Shown: positions 47,793 to 56,888, counted from the first letter of the stretch. The stretch is DNA of 64,000 nt from Actinophytocola sp963729115 (GCA_963729115.1 CAVSMR010000017.1:132835-196834); one strand, 5' to 3'. Numbers and translations: made by a program. The notes: a model not told the origin generated them from the sequence alone.

Positions 47793-47851
47793 CCCGCGAG
47801 TCCAACACTCCGGCACCGCGAGTCCAACGCTCGGGAACGTTGGACTCGCGG
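47793..47851. repeat. Intergenic palindromic repeat (GTTGGACTCGCGGG family), copy B
   Basis: Half-site CCCGCGAGTCCAAC at 47793-47806, then a hairpin of CCGCGAGTCCAACG (47816-47829) with CGTTGGACTCGCGG (47838-47851) around CTCGGGAA. It shares its 14-base core with the element at 39117. It lies between convergent stops at 47789 and 47854, so it can terminate transcription from both sides. Confidence 0.8.
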
Positions 47852-47853
47852 GG

Positions 47854-48120
47854 TCAGCGCTGGTCGGGCTCGTCGCCGGGGTCGCGGTCGGGGGTGCGGT
47901 CGCGGTCGGCGAGGCCCAGGGCTTGGAGCACCCTGAGGTTCAGCCGGTCCAGCAGGCGGTCGAGCGGCTTGGCGAAGATCAGCACGCCGGTGATCGTCAG
48001 CAGCACCGCCGCGGTCAGGACCAGGTTCAGCACCGGGTGCTCCTTGGCGAAGCTCCCAGCCAGCTCGGCGCCACCGGTCGACGCGACGAATGCCAGCTCG
48101 ATCCCCGCAACCCCCTGCAC
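47854..48120 (-). CDS. Small hypothetical membrane protein (88 aa)
   Basis: A small protein with a short hydrophobic N-terminal patch, one clear membrane helix (HPVLNLVLTAAVLLTITGVLIFAK) and a charged tail (RLLDRLNLRVLQALGLADRDRTPDRD). No family recognised. The GTG start at 48120 has only a weak ribosome-binding site, so start and length are uncertain. It follows the GlsB-like gene by 10 bases and is probably co-transcribed. Confidence 0.6.
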   Translation of the reverse strand: MQGVAGIELAFVASTGGAELAGSFAKEHPVLNLVLTAAVLLTITGVLIFAKPLDRLLDRLNLRVLQALGLADRDRTPDRDPGDEPDQR

Positions 48121-48130
48121 CCGCGACAGC

Positions 48131-48406
48131 CTAGTGGTGCTGGTGCTGGCGGCTCCGCACGCCGGACAGCAGCGAGACCCCGCCACCGGCGAAGATGATC
48201 TGCAGCGCGAGCTCGGTCCAGTCGACGCCCGGGGTGTCCGCGACACCGATGAACCCGGCGACGGCGGTGCCGGCCACGGCCGCGACGATGCCGACGAGGA
48301 TCGTCACGAGCAGGGACAGCTGCTGGCGGCCGGGCACGACGAGCCGCCCCAGCCCGCCGATGACCAAGCCGAAGATGATGGCCGAAATCAGCCCGGTGAT
48401 CTCCAC
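48131..48406 (-). CDS. GlsB/YeaQ/YmgE-family membrane protein
   Basis: A 91-aa protein with three membrane helices. ISAIIFGLVIGGLGRLVVPG at the N-terminus and ILVGIVAAVAGTAVAGFIG in the middle form the Gly-rich transglycosylase-associated/GlsB pattern of small stress-linked membrane proteins. It ends in HQHH. GTG 48406 has GGAGG 7 bases upstream. Biochemical role is unknown across the family. Confidence 0.88.
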   Translation of the reverse strand: MEITGLISAIIFGLVIGGLGRLVVPGRQQLSLLVTILVGIVAAVAGTAVAGFIGVADTPGVDWTELALQIIFAGGGVSLLSGVRSRQHQHH

Positions 48407-48575
48407 GAGAGTGCCTCCTCCACCTGTGGACGCCGGTCCGCGGACGCCCACCCTCGAGCGTCCGCGCCGGCCGCCCGCCCGGCATCGGGCATCACCCCGA
48501 GACCGACCCTGAACCACCCCTGACCACCATCTGGACGCCGTTGCGCGCGGCCACGCGAAGGCGTCGACTGGAGAT

Positions 48576-49064
48576 ATGTCAGTCACGGACGAGCTGCTCG
48601 CGAACAACGCCACCTACGCCGAGACCTTCTCCGGACCGCTCCCGCTGCCGCCGGCCAAGCACGTCGCGGTGGTCGCCTGCATGGACGCGCGCCTCAACGT
48701 CTACGCCGCGCTCGGCCTCCAGGAGGGCGAGGCACACGTCATCCGCAACGCGGGCGGCGTGGTCACCGAGGACGAGATCCGCTCGCTGGCCATCAGCCAG
48801 CGGTTGCTCGGCACCCGGGAGATCATCCTCATCCACCACACCGACTGCGGGATGCTGACGTTCACCGACGACCAGTTCAAGCAGTCGATCCTCGACGACG
48901 TCGGCGTGAAGCCGGCCTGGGCCGCGGAGGCGTTCGGCGACCTGGCGGTCGACGTGCGCCAGTCGATCGCGCGTGTCAAGGCGAGCCCGTTCATCCCGGA
49001 GAAGGGCTCGGTGCGCGGGTTCGTGTTCGACGTGGCGACCGGAAAGCTCGACGAGGTGGCGTGA
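48576..49064 (+). CDS. Beta-carbonic anhydrase
   Basis: A 162-aa beta-class carbonic anhydrase interconverting CO2 and bicarbonate. Zinc ligands are C35 (ACMDARLN, with the C-x-D-x-R dyad D37/R39), H88 and C91 (HHTDCGM). RNAGG at 57-61 is also conserved. The short length fits the small actinobacterial subgroup. ATG 48576 starts MSVTDELLANN. It stands alone, upstream of a VOC protein gene by 28 bases, possibly co-transcribed. Confidence 0.94.
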   Translation: MSVTDELLANNATYAETFSGPLPLPPAKHVAVVACMDARLNVYAALGLQEGEAHVIRNAGGVVTEDEIRSLAISQRLLGTREIILIHHTDCGMLTFTDDQFKQSILDDVGVKPAWAAEAFGDLAVDVRQSIARVKASPFIPEKGSVRGFVFDVATGKLDEVA

Positions 49065-49092
49065 GCCCGCCCGGTGCGCGACCATCGGCGCC

Positions 49093-49497
49093 ATGTGGGA
49101 CGACGCCGAGGTTGCCACGCGGCTGCCGGCCAGGAACCTGAACCGCGCGCGGGCCTTCTACGCCGACAAGCTCGGCCTCGAGCCGGCCGAGGAGCGGCCG
49201 GGCGGGCTGCTGTACCGGCTGGGCGGCACCCGGTTCGCGTTGTTCGCGTCGGCCGGCGCGGCCTCGGGCGAGCACACCCAGATGGCCTTCGAGGTGCCCG
49301 ACCTGCACGCGGTCGTGGACGAGCTGCGCCGCCGCGGCGTGGTGTTCGAGGACGTCGACGTGCCGGGCCTGCGCACGGTCGACGGCATCGCGGAGGTCGA
49401 GGGGAACTACCCGTCGAAGGGCACCGGCGAGCGTGCCGCGTGGTTCCGCGACAGCGAGGGCAACCTGATCGGGATCGGCCAGTCGATCCGCGACTGA
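49093..49497 (+). CDS. VOC-family (glyoxalase/bleomycin-resistance) protein
   Basis: A 134-aa VOC-fold protein. ATRLPARNLNRARAFYADKLGLEP at the start and MAFEVPDLHAVVDELRRRGVVFE in the middle form the two beta-alpha-beta-beta-beta units; FRDSEGNLIGIGQ at the end carries the usual C-terminal strand. Metal ligands are not clearly complete. It could be a lyase, an isomerase or a drug-binding protein. No neighbours suggest a pathway. Confidence 0.88.
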   Translation: MWDDAEVATRLPARNLNRARAFYADKLGLEPAEERPGGLLYRLGGTRFALFASAGAASGEHTQMAFEVPDLHAVVDELRRRGVVFEDVDVPGLRTVDGIAEVEGNYPSKGTGERAAWFRDSEGNLIGIGQSIRD

Positions 49498-49507
49498 AGG
49501 CCCGCCG

Positions 49508-49771
49508 CTAGAACGACGTCTCGTTGTACTTCTTGAGGACCTCGCGGATCCGGTCGTCCTGCCGGTCGGCTGCCGGCACGAGCACCTCGGCGACCACGTC
49601 GGTGAGCTCGGCGAGTCGCTGGTTCAGCCGTCGCGCCTCCTGGACCTCGCGCTCCAGCCGCTCCACCCGGCCGCGCAGGTCACCCAGCTCCTGGTCCACC
49701 CCGGCGAACCGGGCCACCCGCTTGACGGCCGCGCGGCCGCGCGTCCGCAGCCGCGTCTTCAGCGTTTCCAT
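49508..49771 (-). CDS. Small coiled-coil protein (DUF6752-like)
   Basis: An 87-aa highly charged protein, mostly one long coiled coil: GVDQELGDLRGRVERLEREVQEARRLNQRLAELTDVVAEVLV. It resembles small actinobacterial proteins I associate with DUF6752; the name is tentative. Its start overlaps the end of the LicD-methyltransferase fusion by 13 bases, so it may be a partner or chain-length partner of that enzyme. A start at 49789 is also possible. Confidence 0.75.
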   Translation of the reverse strand: METLKTRLRTRGRAAVKRVARFAGVDQELGDLRGRVERLEREVQEARRLNQRLAELTDVVAEVLVPAADRQDDRIREVLKKYNETSF

Positions 49772-51339
49772 GTCGCCACCAGCCTGCATACGTGAGGGTC
49801 CTCGTTCTTGTAGACGGCGAGGCCGTGGCCGGCCTCGCGGTGCTCGATCTGCCCGCCGCGCGCCTCGATCTCCGCGACCACGACGTCCGGGTCCAGATAG
49901 CGGCGGAAGTGCTCGCCGAACTCGTGCTCGGCGCCCGCGTCGAGCCCGGTGCGGAACTCCAGGTAGAACCGCCCGCCGCGGCGCAGGCACATGCTCGCGA
50001 TCCGCCACAGGTTGTGCCGGCCGAGGTCCTCGATCGCATGGATGAGGAACCGGCCGTACAGGACCGGCGGGGTGTCGCGGTGCGCGAGCTCCCCGCCGAT
50101 GCCGAGGATCTGGCGCAGGTCGTAGAGGTTGACCGTCTTGAACCTCGCCGGCAGTTCCTCCGCGACGGCGATCTTGCCGGCGTTCTCGGTGGCGGCGGGG
50201 ATGTAGTCGAGGCCGAGCACGTCGTGGCCCTCGCGGGCGAACCACAGCGAGTCCCGGCCGGTGCCCGAACCGATGTCCACAATGGAGGCCTCGGCCGGCT
50301 CGCGGTCGTGCACCCAGCGCGCGAACGGCGAGGGCTCGCCCGGCACCGCGGCGCTCGACCGTCCGAAGTAGAACGGCCACCAGTGCTGGCGGTTGCTGTT
50401 GTTGCCGCGCAGCCACCCGTCCAGGCGGCGCCGGACCCACCGCGGCGTCTCGAACTTGAACGACGGGTCCGGGACGCGCCAGTGCGGGCCGTAGGTGATC
50501 TCCAACAGCGCCTCGGGATCGGCCGGCGCGGTGAGCCGGCGGCCGTGCAGCTCGACCTCGCCGAGCGGCAGGATGACCTCCGTCCGGAAGTCGACGGCGT
50601 GCACCTCCGGCATGAGGTAGAAGACGTCCCCGACCACGAAGCCGGCGAAGATGTCGATGGCCCGGCCGCCCTCGGGGTCCGGCACGATGACCTTGAAGTC
50701 GGCGGCCGAGAAGCGCCACGTCCAGTAGCCGGCCTCGATCATGACCCGCTCGAGCGCGAACGACTCGCGGGCCACGTCGACGGGGCTGGTGTGGCGGCTG
50801 AGGTAGCCGACGTCGGCGTCGGAGTCGTGCGGGATGAACCGGCCGTCCCGGACGGCGCCGAGCAGCGCGCCGAACGCGAGGAACGCGTCCACCCCGGCGC
50901 CGGCGAGCCGGGCCAGCACGTCGTCGATCGCGTCGATGAGCGCGTCGACCGTTGCCTGGCCGCGCTCGGCGAACCCGCACTGCAGGTCGCCCGCCTTGTC
51001 CACGATCAGCGGCCGGTCGCGGTGGTCGACGATCCGCACGCGGGTGTCGCTGTCGTCGAACGCGAAGTCACCGTCGAACAGGATGTCGCCGGCGGCACGC
51101 ATGCGGACGGTGACGTGCCCGGTGCCGCGCAGGAACGGACGGAGGCTGACCGGCCACGGCGCGCGGCGGCGGGCGTCGTCCCCTGCCACGATCTTGGTGT
51201 CGCGGGCGGAGTGGAAGGACCAGACCCACCGCTCCTCGAAAAGCACGTCGACGACCGCTTGCTCGCGGGGATCGACCGTAATGCCGTCGTGGTCGACGAC
51301 GGCCACTGTGTCCGCACCCCGGCGGCCGGTTCCAGTCAT
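49759..51339 (-). CDS. LicD-like phosphotransferase fused to a SAM methyltransferase
   Basis: A 526-aa two-domain protein. An N-terminal extension (1-120) may bind substrate. The LicD-like domain has LAFGALLGAVRDGRFIPHDSDADVGYL (about 154-180) with the D-x-D-x-D metal residues, as in phosphocholine or sugar-phosphate transferases that decorate teichoic acids and glycans. The methyltransferase domain begins near 343 with VDIGSGTGRDSLWFAREGHDVLGLDY. Together they suggest transfer and methylation of a phosphoester substituent on a surface polymer. ATG 51339 is used; the ribosome-binding site is weak. Confidence 0.85.
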   Translation of the reverse strand: MTGTGRRGADTVAVVDHDGITVDPREQAVVDVLFEERWVWSFHSARDTKIVAGDDARRRAPWPVSLRPFLRGTGHVTVRMRAAGDILFDGDFAFDDSDTRVRIVDHRDRPLIVDKAGDLQCGFAERGQATVDALIDAIDDVLARLAGAGVDAFLAFGALLGAVRDGRFIPHDSDADVGYLSRHTSPVDVARESFALERVMIEAGYWTWRFSAADFKVIVPDPEGGRAIDIFAGFVVGDVFYLMPEVHAVDFRTEVILPLGEVELHGRRLTAPADPEALLEITYGPHWRVPDPSFKFETPRWVRRRLDGWLRGNNSNRQHWWPFYFGRSSAAVPGEPSPFARWVHDREPAEASIVDIGSGTGRDSLWFAREGHDVLGLDYIPAATENAGKIAVAEELPARFKTVNLYDLRQILGIGGELAHRDTPPVLYGRFLIHAIEDLGRHNLWRIASMCLRRGGRFYLEFRTGLDAGAEHEFGEHFRRYLDPDVVVAEIEARGGQIEHREAGHGLAVYKNEDPHVCRLVATWKR

Positions 51340-51509
51340 GATTTTCGGAACTCTAACAGCGGGTGAATGCCCGGTGGAATCGCCGTGAACAGGCCGGACC
51401 CACGTCACACGCGTTTATCCGATTCGTCCCGGCAAATACCTGGGCTCCCAGCAAATGGGACGGGCCGTCCTAATTCCTGGAACCTCTTACACCGCATTGT
51501 GGGAAATTC

Positions 51510-52718
51510 TCAGGCCACGGAGCGAATGCGGTAGACGAGCACCGCGCCGGCGATGCCGACGACCGCCGCGAATCCGTACAGCACGGGGTAGCCGCCGAGA
51601 TAGGTGACGATCGGAGCGGCGAGTACCGGCGCGAGCACCTGCGGCAGCGCGTTCGCCACGTTGATCACGCCCAGGTCCTTGCCGCGGTCGCCCGCGTTCG
51701 GCAGCACCTCGGTCATCAGCGCGAAGTCCACCGACGTGTACACGCCGAACCCCAGCCCGAGCACCGCCGCGGCGGCCAGCGCGCCCGGCCAGGTCGGGAA
51801 CAGGGCCAGCAGCACGGCGGCGACCGACATGACGAGCCCCGAACACGTGACGAACACCCGCCGCCGGCCCACCCGGTCCGACCACACGCCGCTGACGACC
51901 ACAGTGGACAGCAGGGTCGCCGCGTAGATCGCGGTCAGCAGGAACACGCCGCCGTCGGGGTCCGCGTAGCCGACCGCGTCCTCCAGGAAGTAGAGCAGGT
52001 AGACGATCGCGATCGCGTTGCCGAGGTTCATCAGGAACCGGGTGAGCCACGCCCAGGCGAAGTCGGGGTGGCGCCGCGGGCTGATCCAGAACGCGCGCCA
52101 GTCCAGCGGCGGCGGCGCGTCGATCACCGTGTCGCGGCGCAGCCACAGGTACGGCACGGTCGCGACGAGCAGGAACGCCGCGCAGACCAGGTAGCCCGCG
52201 ACCAGCCCGCCGACCGCGGCCGCCAGCCCGGACCCGACCACGATGCCGAGCGTCTGCCCGACGCCGACCCAGCCGCCGACCATGCCCCGCTGCACCACCG
52301 GCACCTGGTCGGGGATCGCGGCCACGAGCGCGGCGAACATCGCGTTCAGCGTCAGCTGCGCGAGGCACCAGCCGACCGCCATCACGAGCACGTTCGGCGC
52401 GAACGCCAGCACCAGCAGGCTGACCGCGCCGCCGGCCGCACCGAGCGCGGTCCACGGCAGCCGCCGGCCGAGCCGCCAGGTCGTGCGGTCCGAGATCGCG
52501 CCGAACAGCGGGTTGGCCACCATCGACACGGCCGCGCCGAGCCCGACGACGAGCCCGAGGGTGAGCTCCTTGTTCTCCGGGTGCATCGCCTGGGCCTGCT
52601 TGCCGAGCAGCACCTGGATCGGGCCGTAGAACGCGGTGAACAGGCCCAGCCCGGCCAGCGAGAGCAGCGCGGTCCAGCGTGCCGGCACCCGCTCGGTGGG
52701 CTCGGCCACCGTCGTCAT
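51510..52718 (-). CDS. MFS sugar transporter (GPH/SLC45-like)
   Basis: A 402-aa major facilitator with about 12 membrane helices. The loop 2-3 motif is GAISDRTTWRLGRRLPW, typical of sugar/cation symporters of the GPH/SLC45-like branch, and the loop 8-9 repeat is GVWSDRVGRRRV. It is coupled by a 4-base overlap to a GH1 beta-glucosidase, so uptake of a beta-glucoside or disaccharide for hydrolysis in the cytosol is likely. No substrate-specific residue can be read. Confidence 0.9.
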   Translation of the reverse strand: MTTVAEPTERVPARWTALLSLAGLGLFTAFYGPIQVLLGKQAQAMHPENKELTLGLVVGLGAAVSMVANPLFGAISDRTTWRLGRRLPWTALGAAGGAVSLLVLAFAPNVLVMAVGWCLAQLTLNAMFAALVAAIPDQVPVVQRGMVGGWVGVGQTLGIVVGSGLAAAVGGLVAGYLVCAAFLLVATVPYLWLRRDTVIDAPPPLDWRAFWISPRRHPDFAWAWLTRFLMNLGNAIAIVYLLYFLEDAVGYADPDGGVFLLTAIYAATLLSTVVVSGVWSDRVGRRRVFVTCSGLVMSVAAVLLALFPTWPGALAAAAVLGLGFGVYTSVDFALMTEVLPNAGDRGKDLGVINVANALPQVLAPVLAAPIVTYLGGYPVLYGFAAVVGIAGAVLVYRIRSVA

Positions 52719-54085
52719 CGCTGCGCCCGGATGAGCTCGCGGTACCAGTGGTAGGAGTCCTTCGGCCGGCGCTCCAGCGTGTCGTAGTCGACGTGCACGA
52801 GCCCGAACCGCTGCGAGTAGCCGACCGCCCACTCGAAGTTGTCCACAATGGACCAGACGAAGTAGCCGCGCAGGTCGATGCCGTCGTCGACGGCCTGCCG
52901 GGCGGCCCGCACGTGGCCGTCGAGGTAGTCGATGCGCCGGCTGTCGGCGATCCGGCCGGCACCGTCCGGGCCGTCGGCGTACGCGCAGCCGCTCTCGGTC
53001 ACGTAGACCGGCGGCAGCGCGTCGCCGTAGCGGTCCCGCAGGGTGGCGAGCACCTCGCGCAGCCCGTCGGGCACGACCGGCCAGCCGAAGTCGGTCAGCG
53101 GGTAGCCGTCGATCGCGGGGAACTCGAAGGGCAGCCCGTCGGGCAGCGTGACGCCGTCGATCATCGCGGCGGCCGTGGCCGGCTGCGGCGCGCCCACCCG
53201 GCTCGGCTGGTAGTAGTTGACGCCGTACCAGTCCAGCGGCGTGGCGATCACCTTGAGGTCCTCGGAGACCGGCCCGGGCATGACGTCCGCGAAGCCCTCC
53301 GGGTACTCGCCGCGCAGGACCGGGCCGGCGAACAGCTCGTTCACCAGCGTGTCGTAGCCCCGCGCCGCGTCGCGGTCGGCGGGCGCCTCGGACGCGGGCC
53401 AGACCGGCACGTGGTGGTTCGCGATCCCGATGTTCGACGCGCCCGCGGCGCGCAGCGCCTGGGTGGCGAGGCCGTGGCCGAGCAGCTGGTGGTGCGCGAC
53501 CGGCAGGGCCTCGTACATCAGCTGCCAGCCGGGCGCGTGCGCGCCGACGGCGTAGCCGAACAGCGTGAGCACCATCGGCTCGTTGAGCGGCATCCACATG
53601 CGCACCCGGTCGGCGAGCTTGGCGCCGACAACCGTGGCGTAGTCCGCGAAGCGGTAGGCGGTGTCGCGGGCGAGCCAGCCGCCGGCGTCCTCGACGACCT
53701 GCGGGGTGTCCCAGTGGAACAGCGTGGCCGCGGGGGCGATGCCGGCCGCGCAGAGCTCGTCGACGAGGCGGTCGTAGAACGCGAGGCCCGCCTGGTTGAC
53801 CGTGCCCCAGCCGCCGGGAATGACGCGGGGCCAGGCGATGGAGAAGCGGTAGGCGCCGACGCCGAGGTCGCGCATCAGGGCGACGTCCTCGCGGTAGCGG
53901 TGGTAGTGGTCGGTCGCGACCGCGCCGGTGTCCCCGCCCAGCACGGCGTCCGGCCGCGCGCAGAAGGTGTCCCAAGTGGACTTCCCGCGCCCGTCGGCCG
54001 CCACCGCGCCCTCGATCTGGTAGGCCGATGAGGACACTCCCCACAGGAATCCGTCCGGGAATGGCGGCACGGCGGGCGGCGTCAT
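52715..54085 (-). CDS. GH1 beta-glucosidase
   Basis: A 456-aa family 1 glycoside hydrolase. FPDGFLWGVSSSAYQIEGA opens the barrel. The acid/base is E169 in LNEP, and the nucleophile Glu is near 360 in VTESG (usually TENG). W-rich FVWSIVDNFEWAVGYSQRFGLVHVD near the end binds sugar. There is no signal peptide, so it is cytosolic and pairs with the MFS transporter downstream. ATG 54085 is chosen. The TESG variant is the only unusual point. Confidence 0.95.
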   Translation of the reverse strand: MTPPAVPPFPDGFLWGVSSSAYQIEGAVAADGRGKSTWDTFCARPDAVLGGDTGAVATDHYHRYREDVALMRDLGVGAYRFSIAWPRVIPGGWGTVNQAGLAFYDRLVDELCAAGIAPAATLFHWDTPQVVEDAGGWLARDTAYRFADYATVVGAKLADRVRMWMPLNEPMVLTLFGYAVGAHAPGWQLMYEALPVAHHQLLGHGLATQALRAAGASNIGIANHHVPVWPASEAPADRDAARGYDTLVNELFAGPVLRGEYPEGFADVMPGPVSEDLKVIATPLDWYGVNYYQPSRVGAPQPATAAAMIDGVTLPDGLPFEFPAIDGYPLTDFGWPVVPDGLREVLATLRDRYGDALPPVYVTESGCAYADGPDGAGRIADSRRIDYLDGHVRAARQAVDDGIDLRGYFVWSIVDNFEWAVGYSQRFGLVHVDYDTLERRPKDSYHWYRELIRAQR

Positions 54086-54161
54086 AGTCAAGGGAGCTTG
54101 GTCCGTGCCACCGGAACGGTCAAGGCTCCGTTCGTTACGCGTGACGGCGATACTGGCGGAC

Positions 54162-55250
54162 ATGCGTGTCCGGCCGGCAAGGATCTTGCTCGCGGTGTTA
54201 CTGGTGGTCGCGGGCTGCGGACCCGACCAGGCGACCGGGACCGACTCGCCGGCCGCCGTCCGGTTCGACGAGGTCCCCCTCCCGGCCGGGGTTGCGCCGT
54301 TGGTCCTCACCCCCATGGGTGACGCGCTGCTGATCGGCGTCCGGCGCGACGGCGGCCCGGGCCTGCTGCGCCGGGACGCGGCCGGCACGCTGTCGGACGT
54401 CGCGGTCCGCCCCGCGGGCATGTACGGCGAGCAGGCGTACTGGTACTCGATCGTGGCCGACGAGTCACAGCTGGTGGCGATCGGCGGCAAGACCGGTGGC
54501 GCGCACGGCAACGTGCGGTGGAGTGCCTGGCGCGGGTCCGCGGCCGGGCTCGCCGAGCAGCCGCAGCCGTTCAGCACGTTCGGCGGCTACGGCGCCGGCG
54601 ACCTGGTCGACGCCGTGCTGACCGCGGACGGTCCGGCACTGGTCGGCACGTGGCAGAACCCGTCGGTCGGCCTGGACATCATGGTGTGGCGCCCGGCCGG
54701 GAAGTACTGGGAGCGCCAGCCGGTGGCGGGGACCGCGCTGGAGAACGCGCGCGAGTCGCTGAAGTTCCCGCTGGCGGCGACCGGTGCGGGCGCCGGGGCG
54801 CTGATCGTGGGCTGGGAGCTGGCCGGCGGCCGGCAGCGCCCGGCGGTCTGGCGCGCGGCCAGTGGCGTCACCGGCTGGCGGATGACCCGCCTGCCGGACG
54901 CGGGCCACGCGGGCGCCGCGGTGTCGGCGAGCTGCACGGGCTCGACGTGCACGGTGGCCGGCTGGGTGGACGGCTCGCTGGCGCTGTGGGAGCTGCGTGC
55001 CGGCCGCTGGTCCCGGGTCCGCCCGGTCCCGCCCGTCGCGGTGTCCCCGAACCAGGACCTGGCGGCCCCGGTCTCGGTGGACGGCCATCCGGCGGAGCTG
55101 CTCCAGGACGGTTCGCGGGTGGTGCTGGCGGGCTCGTCGGCGCGCCCGGTGTCCGGTCCGTCGGGCCCGGTGGTGGCGACCGCCCGGGTGGGCCGAACCC
55201 TGTACGTGGCCACAAAGGACAAGCTCTGGCAGGCGGAGCTCGGCCCCTGA
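54162..55250 (+). CDS. Exported lipoprotein with beta-propeller-like repeats
   Basis: A 362-aa lipoprotein. The signal LLAVLLVVAGC has its lipobox Cys near residue 18. The mature part is a series of strand blocks with repeated W residues (SAWRGSAAGL, MVWRPAGKYW, AVWRAASGVTGW, ALWELRAGRW), a pattern suggesting a beta-propeller or Kelch-like fold. Two cysteines in SCTGSTC could form a disulfide. Function is unknown; it is divergent from the GH1 gene. ATG 54162 gives the best signal peptide. Confidence 0.78.
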   Translation: MRVRPARILLAVLLVVAGCGPDQATGTDSPAAVRFDEVPLPAGVAPLVLTPMGDALLIGVRRDGGPGLLRRDAAGTLSDVAVRPAGMYGEQAYWYSIVADESQLVAIGGKTGGAHGNVRWSAWRGSAAGLAEQPQPFSTFGGYGAGDLVDAVLTADGPALVGTWQNPSVGLDIMVWRPAGKYWERQPVAGTALENARESLKFPLAATGAGAGALIVGWELAGGRQRPAVWRAASGVTGWRMTRLPDAGHAGAAVSASCTGSTCTVAGWVDGSLALWELRAGRWSRVRPVPPVAVSPNQDLAAPVSVDGHPAELLQDGSRVVLAGSSARPVSGPSGPVVATARVGRTLYVATKDKLWQAELGP

Positions 55251-55286
55251 TGCCTTGACTTGGCCTGGCGTCATCCATGACGGGTG

Positions 55287-56159
55287 ATGTCCGCCTGGCG
55301 TCGATGGCGCATGGTGGGCCGAGTCGGTGACGAGACGAGGTTCGAGAACAGGATGAGGCCTGCCCGGCGCCACGGCGCGCGCATCGGCGGCCTGCTCGGC
55401 GCGACCTTCGTCGATCACGTGCGTGCGGACGGGGTGGTGGTCCGGTGGGAGTCCCGCCGCCACCGCAAGCACCTCACGGCGATGGCGGCGCACGGTTCGA
55501 CGTGGTGGGCGCCGCGTGCGCGTGGCTGGTGGATCGCGGTCCTGTTCGCCGTCGGGTCCGCGCTGTTCGTGCTCGGCGCGCTGCCCCCGTACGCCACGGC
55601 GGTCGGGGTCCGCTGGGACACGGCGACGTTCTTCGCCGGCTCGCTGTTCTTCACCACGGCCGGGTTCCTGACCTACCGGGAGGCGGTCGACGCCGCGCCC
55701 GCACCGTCGGGCCGACGGTTCTTCGTGTTCCAGCCGCGGCGGATCGACTGGTGGGAGAGCGGGATCCAGCTCCTCGGCACCTTTTATTTCAACGTGAGCA
55801 CCGCGGTCGCGATGCTGGTCAACCTCACGACGCACGCCGAGGACCGGTACGTGTGGCGCCCCGACGCGATCGGCTCGATCTGCTTCCTGGTCGCCAGCGC
55901 ACTGGCCTGGTACGAGGTCTGCCACGGCTGGCTCGGGTGGCGCCCGCGGTCGTGGTCCTGGTGGATCACGCTGCTCAACCTGCTCGGTTCGGTCGCCTTC
56001 GGGGTGTCGGCCGTGGCCAGCTACATCGTTCCCGCGACCGGCGAGCTGCGGAACGCCGCGCACGCGAACCTGGGCACCCTCATCGGCGCGGCGTGCTTCC
56101 TCGTCGGCGCCCTGTTGCTGCTGCCGGAACGAACCCAGCACATCCACCCTGAGCCTTAG
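55287..56159 (+). CDS. Multi-pass membrane protein with YrhK-like domains
   Basis: A 290-aa protein. Basic N-terminal 75 residues are followed by six membrane helices at about 80-100, 112-131, 160-182, 195-213, 224-246 and 260-280. FAGSLFFTTAGFLTYREAVDA and ESGIQLLGTFYFNVSTAVAMLVNL resemble YrhK-like small membrane modules. No catalytic motif is evident. It lies 36 bases after the lipoprotein stop and may share its transcript. Confidence 0.75.
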   Translation: MSAWRRWRMVGRVGDETRFENRMRPARRHGARIGGLLGATFVDHVRADGVVVRWESRRHRKHLTAMAAHGSTWWAPRARGWWIAVLFAVGSALFVLGALPPYATAVGVRWDTATFFAGSLFFTTAGFLTYREAVDAAPAPSGRRFFVFQPRRIDWWESGIQLLGTFYFNVSTAVAMLVNLTTHAEDRYVWRPDAIGSICFLVASALAWYEVCHGWLGWRPRSWSWWITLLNLLGSVAFGVSAVASYIVPATGELRNAAHANLGTLIGAACFLVGALLLLPERTQHIHPEP

Positions 56160-56323
56160 GGTTCACAACAACTATCAACTGTTGACAAGAAACTACCGTC
56201 ACTCAGTTGGCGGATTGAAGCCTCCATCGAGTTCGTAGCAACATGCAATACGCATCGAGCGCCTCTACGAGGGGGCTCGCTGGGGGCGGCGATCGATGCA
56301 ATTCCGAATTAACTGGGGGAATA

Positions 56324-56713
56324 ATGCGCAGAATTATTACTACCGGCCTGCTTGCATTGTCTGTCGGCGGGTTCCTGTTCGCGTCGGCTGGAGTGGCGTC
56401 AGCAGCGCCGCACAAGCCGGGCGCCGACGAGGTGGGCGTGATGCACGCTTCCTGCGGGCGGACCGTCGCCGACAAGGACGACAGCTCGTGGGAAACGACG
56501 GGATACGGCGCCAACCAGCGCAGCGGTTCGTCCACGTCGTGCGCCATCTGGGGCGTGGCCGGCGCGGGCGACAATCTCGACTACCACTGCTACACGACCG
56601 GCAACGACGGGTACACCTGGACGTACGTGCGGAACAATGACGACGGCACCACCGGGTGGGTACGCGACGACTTGCTCTCCGACAACGGGAGCTACGTCTC
56701 GTGCGGCATCTGA
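56324..56713 (+). CDS. Small secreted SH3-like protein
   Basis: A 129-aa exported protein. A Sec signal (ITTGLLALSVGGFLFASAGVASAAP) ends with ASA. The mature 100 residues have four or five Cys (ASCGRTVADKDD, TSCAIWG, YHCYTTGND, YVSCGI) and the YTWTYVRNNDDGTTGWVRDDLL pattern of bacterial SH3 domains, which bind peptidoglycan or small ligands. The upstream region is unusually A+T-rich for this genome. A rho-independent terminator follows. Confidence 0.82.
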   Translation: MRRIITTGLLALSVGGFLFASAGVASAAPHKPGADEVGVMHASCGRTVADKDDSSWETTGYGANQRSGSSTSCAIWGVAGAGDNLDYHCYTTGNDGYTWTYVRNNDDGTTGWVRDDLLSDNGSYVSCGI

Positions 56714-56738
56714 CCGCCCTGGGTAATTGATTTGTGAA

Positions 56739-56775
56739 TCAGGGTCTGTTCACTTTCATAGTGGGCAGACCCTGA
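56739..56775 (+). terminator. Rho-independent terminator
   Basis: TCAGGGTCTG (56739-56748) pairs with CAGACCCTGA (56766-56775) and is followed by TTTTC, one of the few terminators with a T run in this window. It ends the transcript of the secreted SH3-like gene. Confidence 0.85.
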
Positions 56776-56888
56776 TTTTCATATCGGGCGATGGCCGTCC
56801 AGGAGTACCGGGGACGCCACGCGGTAGGCCGCGACGGTGCCAACGCGCGTCACGCGATGCCCGGCAGGTACCTGACCTGGGGTTTTGG

